Below, one piece after another: positions 7,387 through 14,798 of a stretch of 33,870 bases of DNA (the stretch's first letter is position 1; each line of letters begins with the position of its first letter). This stretch comes from Flavobacteriia bacterium (GTDB lineage Bacteria > Bacteroidota > Bacteroidia > Flavobacteriales_D > Crocinitomicaceae): the NCBI GenBank assembly GCA_947463445.1, contig CANHRS010000022.1, positions 1 through 33,870 on the forward strand, given 5' to 3'. The position numbers and the translations under genes are program-made. Under the pieces are notes generated by a model. It searched no databases, was not told the DNA's origin, and saw only the letters and a list, made by a program, of their open reading frames with translations.

Positions 7387-8465
7387 TGAAGTCTAAAAAA
7401 GTTCTCTTACTTTGTCCGTATCCAATTGGAAAAGCACCATCCCAACGTTTTCGATTTGAGCAATACTTGCCTTTTTTGGAAGAAAATGGCTTTGATATTA
7501 CAGTAAAACCGTTTATCGATTATCAACTTTGGGATTTACTTTATAAACCAGGATTATTTGCGCAAAAGACCATTGGAATGTTGAAAAGCACATTTAATCG
7601 TTTTGCTTTATTGTTCAATGTGCGTAAATACGACTTCATTTTTATGCACCGCGAAGCCATGCAATTTGGTCCGCCAGTAGTTGAGTTTATCTTAGCGAAA
7701 GTCTTAAGAAAAAAGATTTTGTATGATTATGACGATGCGATTTGGTTGAAAAATCACTCGGATAGCAATGCCTTACTTTCTTTTACAAAATGGTATTCCA
7801 AAGTGAACTCCATTTGTGGATGGGTACATACGGTACAATGTGGGAATCAATATTTGGCGGATTTCGCAAAACAATACAACCAAAATGTACATATTATTCC
7901 TACGACCATTGATACCGTTGGAATGCATAACAAAACCATTGATTATTCAAGGGAACGTTTAGCAATAGGTTGGACTGGTTCTCACTCTACGATGCATTAC
8001 TTGGATATGATTTACCCTGTGTTATTGCGTTTGGAAGAAAAGTATGATTTTGATTTCTTGGTAATTTCCGATCGTAAACCAACTTTCGAGTTAAAATCGT
8101 TGGTCTACTGTAAATGGGATAAAATCAATGAAGTAGACGATTTATGTAAAATTGACATAGGGGTTATGCCTTTGAGAAATAACGAGTGGTCAGAAGGTAA
8201 ATGTGCATTTAAAGGCTTGCAATACATGTCTTTAGGGATCCCTACGGTCATGTCGCCTGTTGGAGTAAATAAATCCTTGATCCAAGACAAAGAAAACGGG
8301 TATTTAGTCGATACAGAAGACGAATGGTACGATATCCTTGCGTATTTATTAGAAAATAAAGAAGCGCGTATGCGCATTGGTGCAAAAGGAGATGAAACAG
8401 TGGAGAAATACTATTCAGTGGAAGCTTTAAAAGCTAAATATCTATCCCTTTTTCAAGGTATGTAA
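7386..8465 (+). CDS. Glycosyltransferase, GT4 family (GT-B fold)
   Basis: A 359-residue protein starting at the ATG that overlaps the asnB stop (TAATG at 7384-7388); in-frame ATGs further upstream lie inside asnB and are less likely. The N-terminal domain begins KKVLLLCPYPIGKAPSQRFR, common in Bacteroidota GT4 enzymes that skip a typical GGxG loop. The C-terminal Rossmann domain has RLAIGWTGSHSTMHYL and the donor-binding EGKCAFKGLQYMSLGIPTV, corresponding to the EX7E region. It should transfer a nucleotide-activated sugar to a lipid-linked or polysaccharide acceptor at the inner face of the cytoplasmic membrane. Donor and acceptor cannot be read from sequence. Confidence 0.85.
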   Translation: MKSKKVLLLCPYPIGKAPSQRFRFEQYLPFLEENGFDITVKPFIDYQLWDLLYKPGLFAQKTIGMLKSTFNRFALLFNVRKYDFIFMHREAMQFGPPVVEFILAKVLRKKILYDYDDAIWLKNHSDSNALLSFTKWYSKVNSICGWVHTVQCGNQYLADFAKQYNQNVHIIPTTIDTVGMHNKTIDYSRERLAIGWTGSHSTMHYLDMIYPVLLRLEEKYDFDFLVISDRKPTFELKSLVYCKWDKINEVDDLCKIDIGVMPLRNNEWSEGKCAFKGLQYMSLGIPTVMSPVGVNKSLIQDKENGYLVDTEDEWYDILAYLLENKEARMRIGAKGDETVEKYYSVEALKAKYLSLFQGM

Positions 8466-8484
8466 TAAATCCATTCCGACGCCT

Positions 8485-8514
8485 GAGGCTCTCGAAGGCG
8501 AGGCTCTCGAAGGC
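8485..8514. repeat. Two perfect tandem copies of a 15-bp repeat
   Basis: GAGGCTCTCGAAGGC occurs twice in direct succession (8485-8499 and 8500-8514) between two convergent genes, touching the stop codon of the minus-strand gene. With the preceding CCT the unit resembles the CCTGAGCTTGTCGAAGG repeat found at 28227 and 28557 in this window. Confidence 0.8.
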
Positions 8515-9452
8515 TATTTAAACCTACCAGACGCAATCACTTTCTCAATCCCTTCCTCCAATTGAATCAAATCACGATTTAATATTTCACGCATTTTAGA
8601 GATATCTGGCTGTCTACGTGTCATATCTCCATCTTTCAATGGTGGTAAATAAATTATTTTAGAAGTTGAATTTGTTTTACGAATAATCAATTCTGCCAAA
8701 TCTTTAATCGTATAGATAATATCATTACCAACGTTATATACTTGATTGATTGTTTCATCATTTTCTAATGCACCAACACAAAATTCCGTATTGTCATCGA
8801 TGAAACAAAAAGTACGTGTTTGACTTCCGTCTCCATAAATCGTAATATCTTCCCCTTTAACAGCAGCTGACATAAATTTTGACATTACAAAATCTTCACT
8901 TTGCTTAGGTCCATACGTATTGAAAAAACGGAAAATAGTATAATCTAAACCATATTCTTGTTCGAATGAACGAAAATAGGCTTCTCCAACGTTTTTAACT
9001 ACAGCATACGGTAAACGTGAATTTAAAGGTGTAGTTAATTCATTTTGAGGTAAATGAACAGGTTCTCCATAGACTTCTGAGGAAGAAGAGAAAAACACAC
9101 GTTTTACACCTGTACTTTTAGCTAAAGTCAAAACATTTTTAATTCCCTGAATATCTTCTAATACATGAATAGGATTATCTAATGTGCGAAGTACCCCAAC
9201 CATAGCAGCATAGTGATACACATAATCAAATTGATAGGAAGTCATTATAGGACTAATCTCATCCAGGTGATTAACGTCAGCAACAATAAATTTACAATTC
9301 GGATGATTTGGAATATTTTCCTTTCTACCAGTCAAAAAATTATCTACCAAAACAACATAGTTGTTAGGATTTTCTAATAATTTTTCTGCAGTAGAACTAG
9401 GTACAAATCCAGCACCACCTGTAATTAAAATTTTTGTCTTGTTGCTTTCCAT
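8514..9452 (-). CDS. Extended-SDR NAD-dependent sugar-nucleotide epimerase/dehydratase
   Basis: A 312-residue Rossmann-fold enzyme. The NAD-binding motif TGGAGFVPSS (residues 11-20) is followed by VVLVDNFLTGRKENI, the active-site Ser region FFSSSSEVYGEP and catalytic YAVVK. RFFNTYGPKQ and the C-terminal nucleotide-sugar region ITIYGDGSQTRTFCFIDD are as in UDP-glucuronate decarboxylase and related epimerases. It likely converts an NDP-sugar for cell-surface glycans. The third Gly of GxxGxxG is replaced by Pro (GFVPSS rather than GFIGSH), which is unusual. It lies 48 nt downstream of galE on the same strand but has its own -7 element. The exact substrate is open. Confidence 0.85.
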   Translation of the reverse strand: MESNKTKILITGGAGFVPSSTAEKLLENPNNYVVLVDNFLTGRKENIPNHPNCKFIVADVNHLDEISPIMTSYQFDYVYHYAAMVGVLRTLDNPIHVLEDIQGIKNVLTLAKSTGVKRVFFSSSSEVYGEPVHLPQNELTTPLNSRLPYAVVKNVGEAYFRSFEQEYGLDYTIFRFFNTYGPKQSEDFVMSKFMSAAVKGEDITIYGDGSQTRTFCFIDDNTEFCVGALENDETINQVYNVGNDIIYTIKDLAELIIRKTNSTSKIIYLPPLKDGDMTRRQPDISKMREILNRDLIQLEEGIEKVIASGRFK

Positions 9453-9471
9453 CGTTTGGTTATTTGAAGTG

Positions 9472-9479
9472 CAAAGATA
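9472..9479 (-). promoter_or_regulatory. -7 promoter element TATCTTTG
   Basis: Exact TAnnTTTG match on the minus strand, 19 nt before the ATG of the epimerase gene (9452). The predicted transcript leader is about 16 nt. It lies between galE and the epimerase, so the latter can be transcribed independently. Confidence 0.65.
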
Positions 9480-9500
9480 TGTGTTTTTCGTTAATTTGAT

Positions 9501-10535
9501 TTATCTAGTTTCTTGCGTGATGTTTTGTTCCCAAATCCAAGCAGAAGTTACCATGTCATCCAAGGTTTTTTCGGCTTTCCAATCTAAAAAATCGGATGAC
9601 TTTGTAGTGTCCGAATAAATAGAAACAACATCACCAGCGCGACGTGGTCCCATTTCGTAGTTCAATGAAACACCTGCATTTTTCTCAAAACTTGCAATGG
9701 CTTCTTTTACACTAACGCCATCTCCAGTTCCTAGATTGATGACGTTGTAGTTTAAATCTGTTTTCCCTTCTACTAATATGTTCAATGCTTTAACATGCGC
9801 ATTTGCAATATCACAAACATGAATATAGTCGCGGATACAAGAACCATCACGTGTTGCATAATCGAAACCATGTACATACATTTTGGCGCGTTTTCCTATA
9901 GCAGTTTGAGTGATGATAGGAATCAAGCTTGTTGTTGGATTAATTGGAGATTCTCCAATCAGACCGGATGGATGTGCCCCTACAGGATTGAAATAACGTA
10001 ATGCAATCGTTTTAAAGTTTACGCCACATTTCGCATATAATTCTAATTGTTGTTCTCCAATTTGTTTTGTATGGGCGTAAGGTGATTCTGCAGGACTAAA
10101 AGGTGTGTTTTCAGTTACTGGCAGAGAATCTATGTTTCCATAAACGGAACAAGAAGAAGAGAAAATGAAATTGTCGATCTTAAACTCTTTACATGCTTCA
10201 ATCACATTAATTAAGGATTCTAAATTGTTGTGATAATATAAAGAAGGATTTTCAACAGATTCAGGAACGGATTTAAATGCTGCGAAATGGATAATTCCAA
10301 CTACATTTTCTAAAGAGGAAACGAAATCAAATAAACCTTTTCTATCGCATAAATCAAGTGGATGATTATAAATTTTTCTTCCAGATATCTTTGCTATTCT
10401 TGGAAATGTTTCTGCAGAAGAATTCGAATAATTGTCGATCGAAATAATCTCAAAGTCAGTTTTATCAATTAATTCAAGTATGGTATGGGAGCCAATATAA
10501 CCCGCTCCACCTGTAACTAATATAGTTTGTTTCAT
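9501..10535 (-). CDS. galE: UDP-glucose 4-epimerase
   Basis: A 344-residue extended SDR. It has a canonical TGGAGYIGSHTILEL NAD motif (residues 8-22), the active-site stretch FIFSSSCSVYGN, catalytic YAHTK, and the GalE-typical ALRYFNPVGAHPSGLIGESP and GTRDGxxIRDYIHV-like segment (ATRDGSCIRDYIHVCDIANAH). It interconverts UDP-glucose and UDP-galactose, supplying galactose for surface polysaccharides and allowing galactose use. It begins only three bases after the stop of the superoxide dismutase gene, so the two are almost certainly co-transcribed. Length and motifs are normal, and the assignment is firm. Confidence 0.95.
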   Translation of the reverse strand: MKQTILVTGGAGYIGSHTILELIDKTDFEIISIDNYSNSSAETFPRIAKISGRKIYNHPLDLCDRKGLFDFVSSLENVVGIIHFAAFKSVPESVENPSLYYHNNLESLINVIEACKEFKIDNFIFSSSCSVYGNIDSLPVTENTPFSPAESPYAHTKQIGEQQLELYAKCGVNFKTIALRYFNPVGAHPSGLIGESPINPTTSLIPIITQTAIGKRAKMYVHGFDYATRDGSCIRDYIHVCDIANAHVKALNILVEGKTDLNYNVINLGTGDGVSVKEAIASFEKNAGVSLNYEMGPRRAGDVVSIYSDTTKSSDFLDWKAEKTLDDMVTSAWIWEQNITQETR

Positions 10536-10538
10536 TCT

Positions 10539-11201
10539 TTATTTTTTTAATGCACGAAGATAATTGTCACTTACAACTTTCCAATCTAAGATATTCCAAA
10601 TGTTTTTTAAATATTCTGCACGCTTATTCTGGTACTTTAAATAATAGGCATGTTCCCAAACGTCAATAGCTAATAAAGGTATACCGCGCTCACTGACAAC
10701 ATCCATCAATGGATTATCTTGATTCATCGTTGTAGTTATCTTTAATTCTTCCGATGGTGTAAGTATCAACCATACCCAACCAGAACCAAATAAACTTGTA
10801 CCGGCTGCTGTAATCACTTTTTGTAATGAATCTAGTGAACCAAATTGTTTGTTTATCTGGTTTAATAGAAGTGGATTAGGTGTTTTTGTGGGAGTAGCGG
10901 ATAGTAATTCCCAAAATAAAGTATGATTATAATGTCCTCCAGCATTGTTACGAACAACCGCAGGTTGTGTGCTTGCTGTGTTTAATAATTCAGTTAAACT
11001 TTTAGTATTACTTGATCCTATCGCTTTGTTTAGATTAGTTACATATGCTTGATGGTGTTTACTATAATGAATACGCATCGTAACGGAATCAATGGCTGGT
11101 TCCAATGCAGTGTATGCATACGGAAGTTTAGGCAAGGTAAAATTTTGTGCAGATAAAAAGTTGGATAAAATAACGGAAGTAATAAGTAAAATCTTTTTCA
11201 T
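10539..11201 (-). CDS. sodA: Exported superoxide dismutase, Fe/Mn family
   Basis: A 220-residue enzyme with an N-terminal signal peptide (KKILLITSVILSNFLSA, likely cut before QN at 19-20), so it acts in the periplasm or beyond. Metal ligands fit H45 (MRIHYSKHH), H93 (HYNHTLFW), D180 and H184 (DVWEHAYY). NNAGG at 85-89 and NQDNPLM with Q161 follow the Mn-type or cambialistic arrangement, not the Fe-type with Gln in the first position. It dismutates superoxide to peroxide and oxygen. It is the first gene of a unit with galE, an odd functional pairing that may reflect only shared transcription. Confidence 0.92.
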   Translation of the reverse strand: MKKILLITSVILSNFLSAQNFTLPKLPYAYTALEPAIDSVTMRIHYSKHHQAYVTNLNKAIGSSNTKSLTELLNTASTQPAVVRNNAGGHYNHTLFWELLSATPTKTPNPLLLNQINKQFGSLDSLQKVITAAGTSLFGSGWVWLILTPSEELKITTTMNQDNPLMDVVSERGIPLLAIDVWEHAYYLKYQNKRAEYLKNIWNILDWKVVSDNYLRALKK

Positions 11202-11217
11202 GAGATATCTTTTTAAG

Positions 11218-11225
11218 CAAATTTA
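11218..11225 (-). promoter_or_regulatory. -7 promoter element TAAATTTG
   Basis: Exact TAnnTTTG match on the minus strand, 16 nt before the dismutase ATG; the predicted leader is about 13 nt. It is back to back with the tyrS promoter 65 bp away. Confidence 0.6.
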
Positions 11226-11289
11226 GACTTTTTTTCACACTTATGGAAGTATAGATGGTGACGGAAAATTTCTCTTGTAAAATTCTTTT

Positions 11290-11297
11290 TACTTTTG
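11290..11297 (+). promoter_or_regulatory. -7 promoter element TACTTTTG of tyrS
   Basis: Exact TAnnTTTG match 29 nt before ATG 11327. It falls inside the 24-codon extension of the longest open frame (from 11255), so the downstream ATG is the real start. Confidence 0.65.
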
Positions 11298-11326
11298 TAA
11301 AAAATTTCACATTTAGAAACGTGCGC

Positions 11327-12610
11327 ATGAAAACAAATTTAATTGCAGAATTACAATGGAGAGGAATGATTCAGGATGTCATGCCTGGAACAGAAGAACA
11401 GTTGTTGAAAGAAATGACAACAGGGTATGTGGGTTTTGATCCAACTTCAGATTCGCTGCATGTAGGTAGTTTGTTGCCAATTATGTTGCTTGTACATTTG
11501 CAAAATTCAGGACACAGACCGATAGCATTGGTCGGTGGTGCAACCGGAATGGTTGGTGATCCATCGGGGAAATCAGCGGAGCGAAATTTGTTAGATGAGG
11601 AAGCTTTAAATAAAAACGTAGAAGGGGTGTCCCAGCAACTGAAAAAATTCTTGGATTTCGAAAATGGAGAAAACAAAGCCTTGTTGTTGAATAACTACGA
11701 ATGGATGAAAAATTTTTCGTTTTTAGATTTTATTCGCGATATCGGCAAACATATTACAGTGAACTACATGATGGCGAAAGATTCTGTGAAGAAAAGAATC
11801 GAAACAGGAATTTCTTTTACCGAGTTTTCATACCAACTACTACAAGGCTACGATTATTTACATTTACATAAAAACTTCGATTGTAAAATTCAAATTGGTG
11901 GTTCTGATCAATGGGGGAACATTACAACCGGTACAGAATTGATACGTCGAAAAGGAGGAGGAGACGCTTTTGCATTTACCTGTCCTTTATTGACCAAAGC
12001 AGATGGTGGAAAGTTTGGAAAAACAGAATCAGGTACTGTTTGGTTAGATCCAACAAAAACTACTCCTTATACGTTTTATCAGTTTTGGTTGAATGCAACA
12101 GACGAAGATGCAAAAAAATTAGTTCGCTATTTTACCTTAATTTCTAGAGAAGAAATTGAACGTATTGAAAAAGAACACGAGGAAGCTCCGCATTTACGTA
12201 CATTACAGAAAGCTATTGCAGAAGAAGTAACTACCCGTGTACATGGAAAAGAAGCCTTAGAAGCGGCTATTGTTGCAAGTAATATTCTATTTGGAAAATC
12301 CACATCGGAAGATTTGAGAAAATTAAATAATGAGCAGTTCTTAGAAGTGTTTGACGGTGTTCCTAAGGCAACAATTTCTAGAACAGAATATACGGAAGGG
12401 GTATCTATAATGGATGCTTTAGTGGCAAAATCTTCTTTTTTAGCAAGTAATGGGGAAGCAAAACGTGAATTGAAAGCAAACGCGATTGCTGTCAATAAAG
12501 AGAAAGTAAATGAGACTTATTCATTGACTAGTAACGATTTAATAAATGATAAATTTGTTTTGATTGGAAAAGGTAAAAAGACAAATTATTTATTAATTGT
12601 AGAAAATTAA
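11327..12610 (+). CDS. tyrS: Tyrosyl-tRNA synthetase
   Basis: A 427-residue class I synthetase, the usual length for bacterial TyrRS of the TyrS type. The catalytic domain starts YVGFDPTSDSLHVGSLLP, with HVGS (45-48) as the HIGH motif. QLLQGYDYLHL and QIGGSDQWGNITTG line the tyrosine pocket, and KFGKTESG near residue 228 is the KMSKS equivalent. The C-terminal S4-like RNA-binding domain ends with KFVLIGKGKKTNYLLI. It charges tRNA-Tyr in the cytoplasm. The ATG at 11327 is preferred because the promoter lies within the longer frame. It is followed by tRNA-Asp, which has its own promoter. Confidence 0.96.
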   Translation: MKTNLIAELQWRGMIQDVMPGTEEQLLKEMTTGYVGFDPTSDSLHVGSLLPIMLLVHLQNSGHRPIALVGGATGMVGDPSGKSAERNLLDEEALNKNVEGVSQQLKKFLDFENGENKALLLNNYEWMKNFSFLDFIRDIGKHITVNYMMAKDSVKKRIETGISFTEFSYQLLQGYDYLHLHKNFDCKIQIGGSDQWGNITTGTELIRRKGGGDAFAFTCPLLTKADGGKFGKTESGTVWLDPTKTTPYTFYQFWLNATDEDAKKLVRYFTLISREEIERIEKEHEEAPHLRTLQKAIAEEVTTRVHGKEALEAAIVASNILFGKSTSEDLRKLNNEQFLEVFDGVPKATISRTEYTEGVSIMDALVAKSSFLASNGEAKRELKANAIAVNKEKVNETYSLTSNDLINDKFVLIGKGKKTNYLLIVEN

Positions 12611-12640
12611 TCTTTTTTCACGATTTTTTTTCTAAAAGTC

Positions 12641-12670
12641 TTGCAGAAACAAAATATGTGTGTATCTTTG
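12641..12670 (+). promoter_or_regulatory. Full promoter for tRNA-Asp: TTG, 19 nt, TATCTTTG
   Basis: TTG (12641-12643) and TATCTTTG (12663-12670) are spaced by 19 nt, the classic Bacteroidota arrangement. The predicted start near 12674 leaves about 76 nt of 5' leader before the tRNA, containing the small hairpins CTAAC-TTTA-GTTAG (12713-12726) and CTTC-TCA-GAAG. Confidence 0.8.
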
Positions 12671-12749
12671 CACAGCTTTTAACGAAAGGCTTACACAATA
12701 TAAAAAGTAAATCTAACTTTAGTTAGGGCTTCTCAGAAGTAAAAATATT

Positions 12750-12823
12750 GGTTTGGTAGTTCAGTTGGTTAGAATACATGCCTGTCACGCATGGGGTCGC
12801 GGGTTCGAGTCCCGTCCAGACCG
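12750..12823 (+). tRNA. tRNA-Asp (anticodon GTC)
   Basis: A 74-nt cloverleaf. The acceptor arm GGTTTGG (12750-12756) pairs with CCAGACC (12816-12822) with one G-T pair, and the discriminator is G12823. The D arm contains AGTTGGTTAGA. The anticodon stem CATGC/GCATG encloses loop CTGTCAC with GTC at 12784-12786. The T arm contains GGGTTCGAGTCCC. The 3' CCA is not encoded, as is usual in this phylum. Confidence 0.98.
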
Positions 12824-12839
12824 CAAGAGTTAAAAGTTA

Positions 12840-12868
12840 AAGCCTTAGAGAGATCTAAGGCTTTTTTT
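12840..12868 (+). terminator. Rho-independent terminator after tRNA-Asp
   Basis: AAGCCTTAGA (12840-12849) and TCTAAGGCTT (12854-12863) form a perfect 10-bp stem with a GAGA loop, followed by a run of T to 12868. It ends the tRNA transcript 17 nt after the tRNA. Confidence 0.92.
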
Positions 12869-12898
12869 GTTTTTAGTATTTTGGTAATAATTATTTGG

Positions 12899-13849
12899 AT
12901 GAAATATCTGCAATTAGCAACGCTTGGACAAAGATCTTACCTGAGGTATATAATTACACTTACTGGTGTAATTTCTATTTTTATTGTTGTAGGGCAAATT
13001 TCTTATGCGACAGGCATGACTTTAGTGGGTGTATCAACTTCTGAAATGGCAAATTATTCGTTAGTCCAAGCACGTGAATTAATGGGGAGTAATTTATTTT
13101 TCATCATTAACCTCTTGCCGTTTGTAGCGCTTTTTTTTGCGTTACTTCTAGCAATTAGATATATACATCAACGACCTGTATGGTCCATTTTCACAGCGCG
13201 TAATGCCTTTGATTGGAAACGTTTTTTTGTAAGTTTCTCTTTGTTTGGGGTTGTTTTAGGGGGAGGCTTGTGTTATTCTGTCCTTACCAACAAAAATATT
13301 CAATGGAATTATCATGTAGATTCTTTTTGGATGCTATTAGGAATCTCTTTCTTTATATTGCCTCTACAAACTGCTGTAGAAGAACTTCTATTTCGTGGGT
13401 ATATGCTACAAGGTAGTATTAACCTATTTAAAAAGCCTATAATTTCCGCCATTGTGTCATCCGTAGTTTTTGCAGTACTACATATCGGGAATCCAGAAGT
13501 GGAAACGTTAGGCACGGAAATTTTACTTTATTATTTTTCCTGTGGTCTATTTATGGCTCTTCTTACGGTCTTAGATGATGGGTTAGAGCTAAGTCTTGGT
13601 TTTCATACTGTTAATAATATTTTCGGAGCGTTAATGGTCACTAATAATTGGCAGGTTTTTCAGACAGACGCATTGTTTATGGATACCTCTGAGCCAGTTA
13701 TTGGTTTTGATTTATGGATAATTGTACTGGTGTTTTTTCCAATGTTACTTTTTATTTACCATAAAGTATATAAATGGAAATCTTGGGGTAAAGTATTATT
13801 TGAAAAAATTGATTTGGACGATAATATGCAAAAAGAGGAGATTTTATAA
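12899..13849 (+). CDS. CPBP-family intramembrane metalloprotease
   Basis: A 316-residue polytopic membrane protein with about eight hydrophobic segments. The CPBP (Abi/CAAX protease) motifs are all present: EELLFRGYM near residue 160 (EExxxR), FAVLHIGNPE near 195 (FxxxH) and GFHTVNNIFG near 235 (HxxxN), which form the metal site inside the membrane. Members cleave membrane-embedded or prenylated substrates, or act as immunity proteins to secreted peptides. The ATG at 12899 is chosen because the longer frame runs back through the tRNA and its terminator. The 31-nt gap to the ABC transporter genes suggests one operon. Confidence 0.85.
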   Translation: MKYLQLATLGQRSYLRYIITLTGVISIFIVVGQISYATGMTLVGVSTSEMANYSLVQARELMGSNLFFIINLLPFVALFFALLLAIRYIHQRPVWSIFTARNAFDWKRFFVSFSLFGVVLGGGLCYSVLTNKNIQWNYHVDSFWMLLGISFFILPLQTAVEELLFRGYMLQGSINLFKKPIISAIVSSVVFAVLHIGNPEVETLGTEILLYYFSCGLFMALLTVLDDGLELSLGFHTVNNIFGALMVTNNWQVFQTDALFMDTSEPVIGFDLWIIVLVFFPMLLFIYHKVYKWKSWGKVLFEKIDLDDNMQKEEIL

Positions 13850-13880
13850 TTAAATCGTATTTTTATCCAAATTAATTCCA

Positions 13881-14798
13881 ATGCTTCAACTCACTTCGAT
13901 AACCAAATCCTATTTTCAGAAAATCGCAGTAGACGATGTGTCTCTTTCTTTAAACGAAGGGGAGATTTTTGGTTTGCTTGGACCGAATGGTGCTGGTAAA
14001 ACTACATTGATTCGGATTATTAACCGAATTATTGTACCTGAAAAAGGGGAGATTCGTTACCAAGGTGAATTAATGAAGGGAAAACATCTAGCAGAAATTG
14101 GCTATTTACCCGAGGAACGCGGCTTATACAAAACCATGACGGTGTATGACCACGCTATGTTTTTAGGAAGGTTGCGTAGAATGTCAAAAGATGACGTAAA
14201 TCGTAGTTTGAATACCTGGTTGGAAAAATTTGAAATAACTTCTTGGAAGAATAAGCGTATCGAAGAGCTTTCCAAAGGGATGGCTCAAAAAGTGCAATTT
14301 ATTTGTGCAGTGCTTCATGAACCCAAATTACTGATTCTAGATGAGCCTTTTTCAGGCTTTGATCCTGTAAATGTCGAATTGATTCAAAATGAATTGAAAT
14401 CCATGAAGAAAGCTGGTAAAACAATTCTGCTTTCAAGTCACAATATGAAGAGTGTAGAAGAAATTTGTGATCGTGCCGCTTTGATTCATCAATCTAAAAA
14501 AATACTAGAAGGTAGTGTGTTACAATTACGAGAAGATCGTAAAGATGGACGCTATGCAATTAAATTCAAGGGGAATATGTTGGCTTTTACGCATGCATTG
14601 TGGACTGGGTTTGAACTATTAGAAAAAGAAGAGCTTGCTAAAGACCGTTTCGTTGCATATGTTGCTATGCGAGGAGAAAATAATTTCCAAGATCTTTTAA
14701 AAACATTAATCGGACAAATAGAAATAGAAGCAGCTTGGGAGGTTCTTCCATCAATGCAACAAATATTTATTGAAACTGTAACTGGCAAAAATATATGA
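13881..14798 (+). CDS. ABC transporter ATP-binding protein, NatA-like
   Basis: A 305-residue nucleotide-binding subunit: Walker A GPNGAGKTT near residue 34, the Q-loop region then YLPEERGLYKTMTV as in NatA-type exporters, signature LSKGMAQKVQ in place of LSGGQ, and Walker B LLILDEPFSGFDP. The switch His is in LLSSHNMKSVEE. A C-terminal extension of about 80 residues fits DUF4162. It powers export by the ABC-2 permease encoded next, whose start overlaps this stop by 4 nt (ATGA). NatAB exports sodium in Bacillus; other homologues export peptides or drugs, so the substrate here is open. Confidence 0.92.
   Translation: MLQLTSITKSYFQKIAVDDVSLSLNEGEIFGLLGPNGAGKTTLIRIINRIIVPEKGEIRYQGELMKGKHLAEIGYLPEERGLYKTMTVYDHAMFLGRLRRMSKDDVNRSLNTWLEKFEITSWKNKRIEELSKGMAQKVQFICAVLHEPKLLILDEPFSGFDPVNVELIQNELKSMKKAGKTILLSSHNMKSVEEICDRAALIHQSKKILEGSVLQLREDRKDGRYAIKFKGNMLAFTHALWTGFELLEKEELAKDRFVAYVAMRGENNFQDLLKTLIGQIEIEAAWEVLPSMQQIFIETVTGKNI

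Noticed and set aside
11255-11326. 24-residue N-terminal extension of TyrRS
   Set aside because: It contains the tyrS -7 element and does not match the family.
12791-12898. N-terminal extension of the CPBP protease starting inside tRNA-Asp
   Set aside because: It runs through the tRNA and its terminator; the family-like start is ATG 12899.
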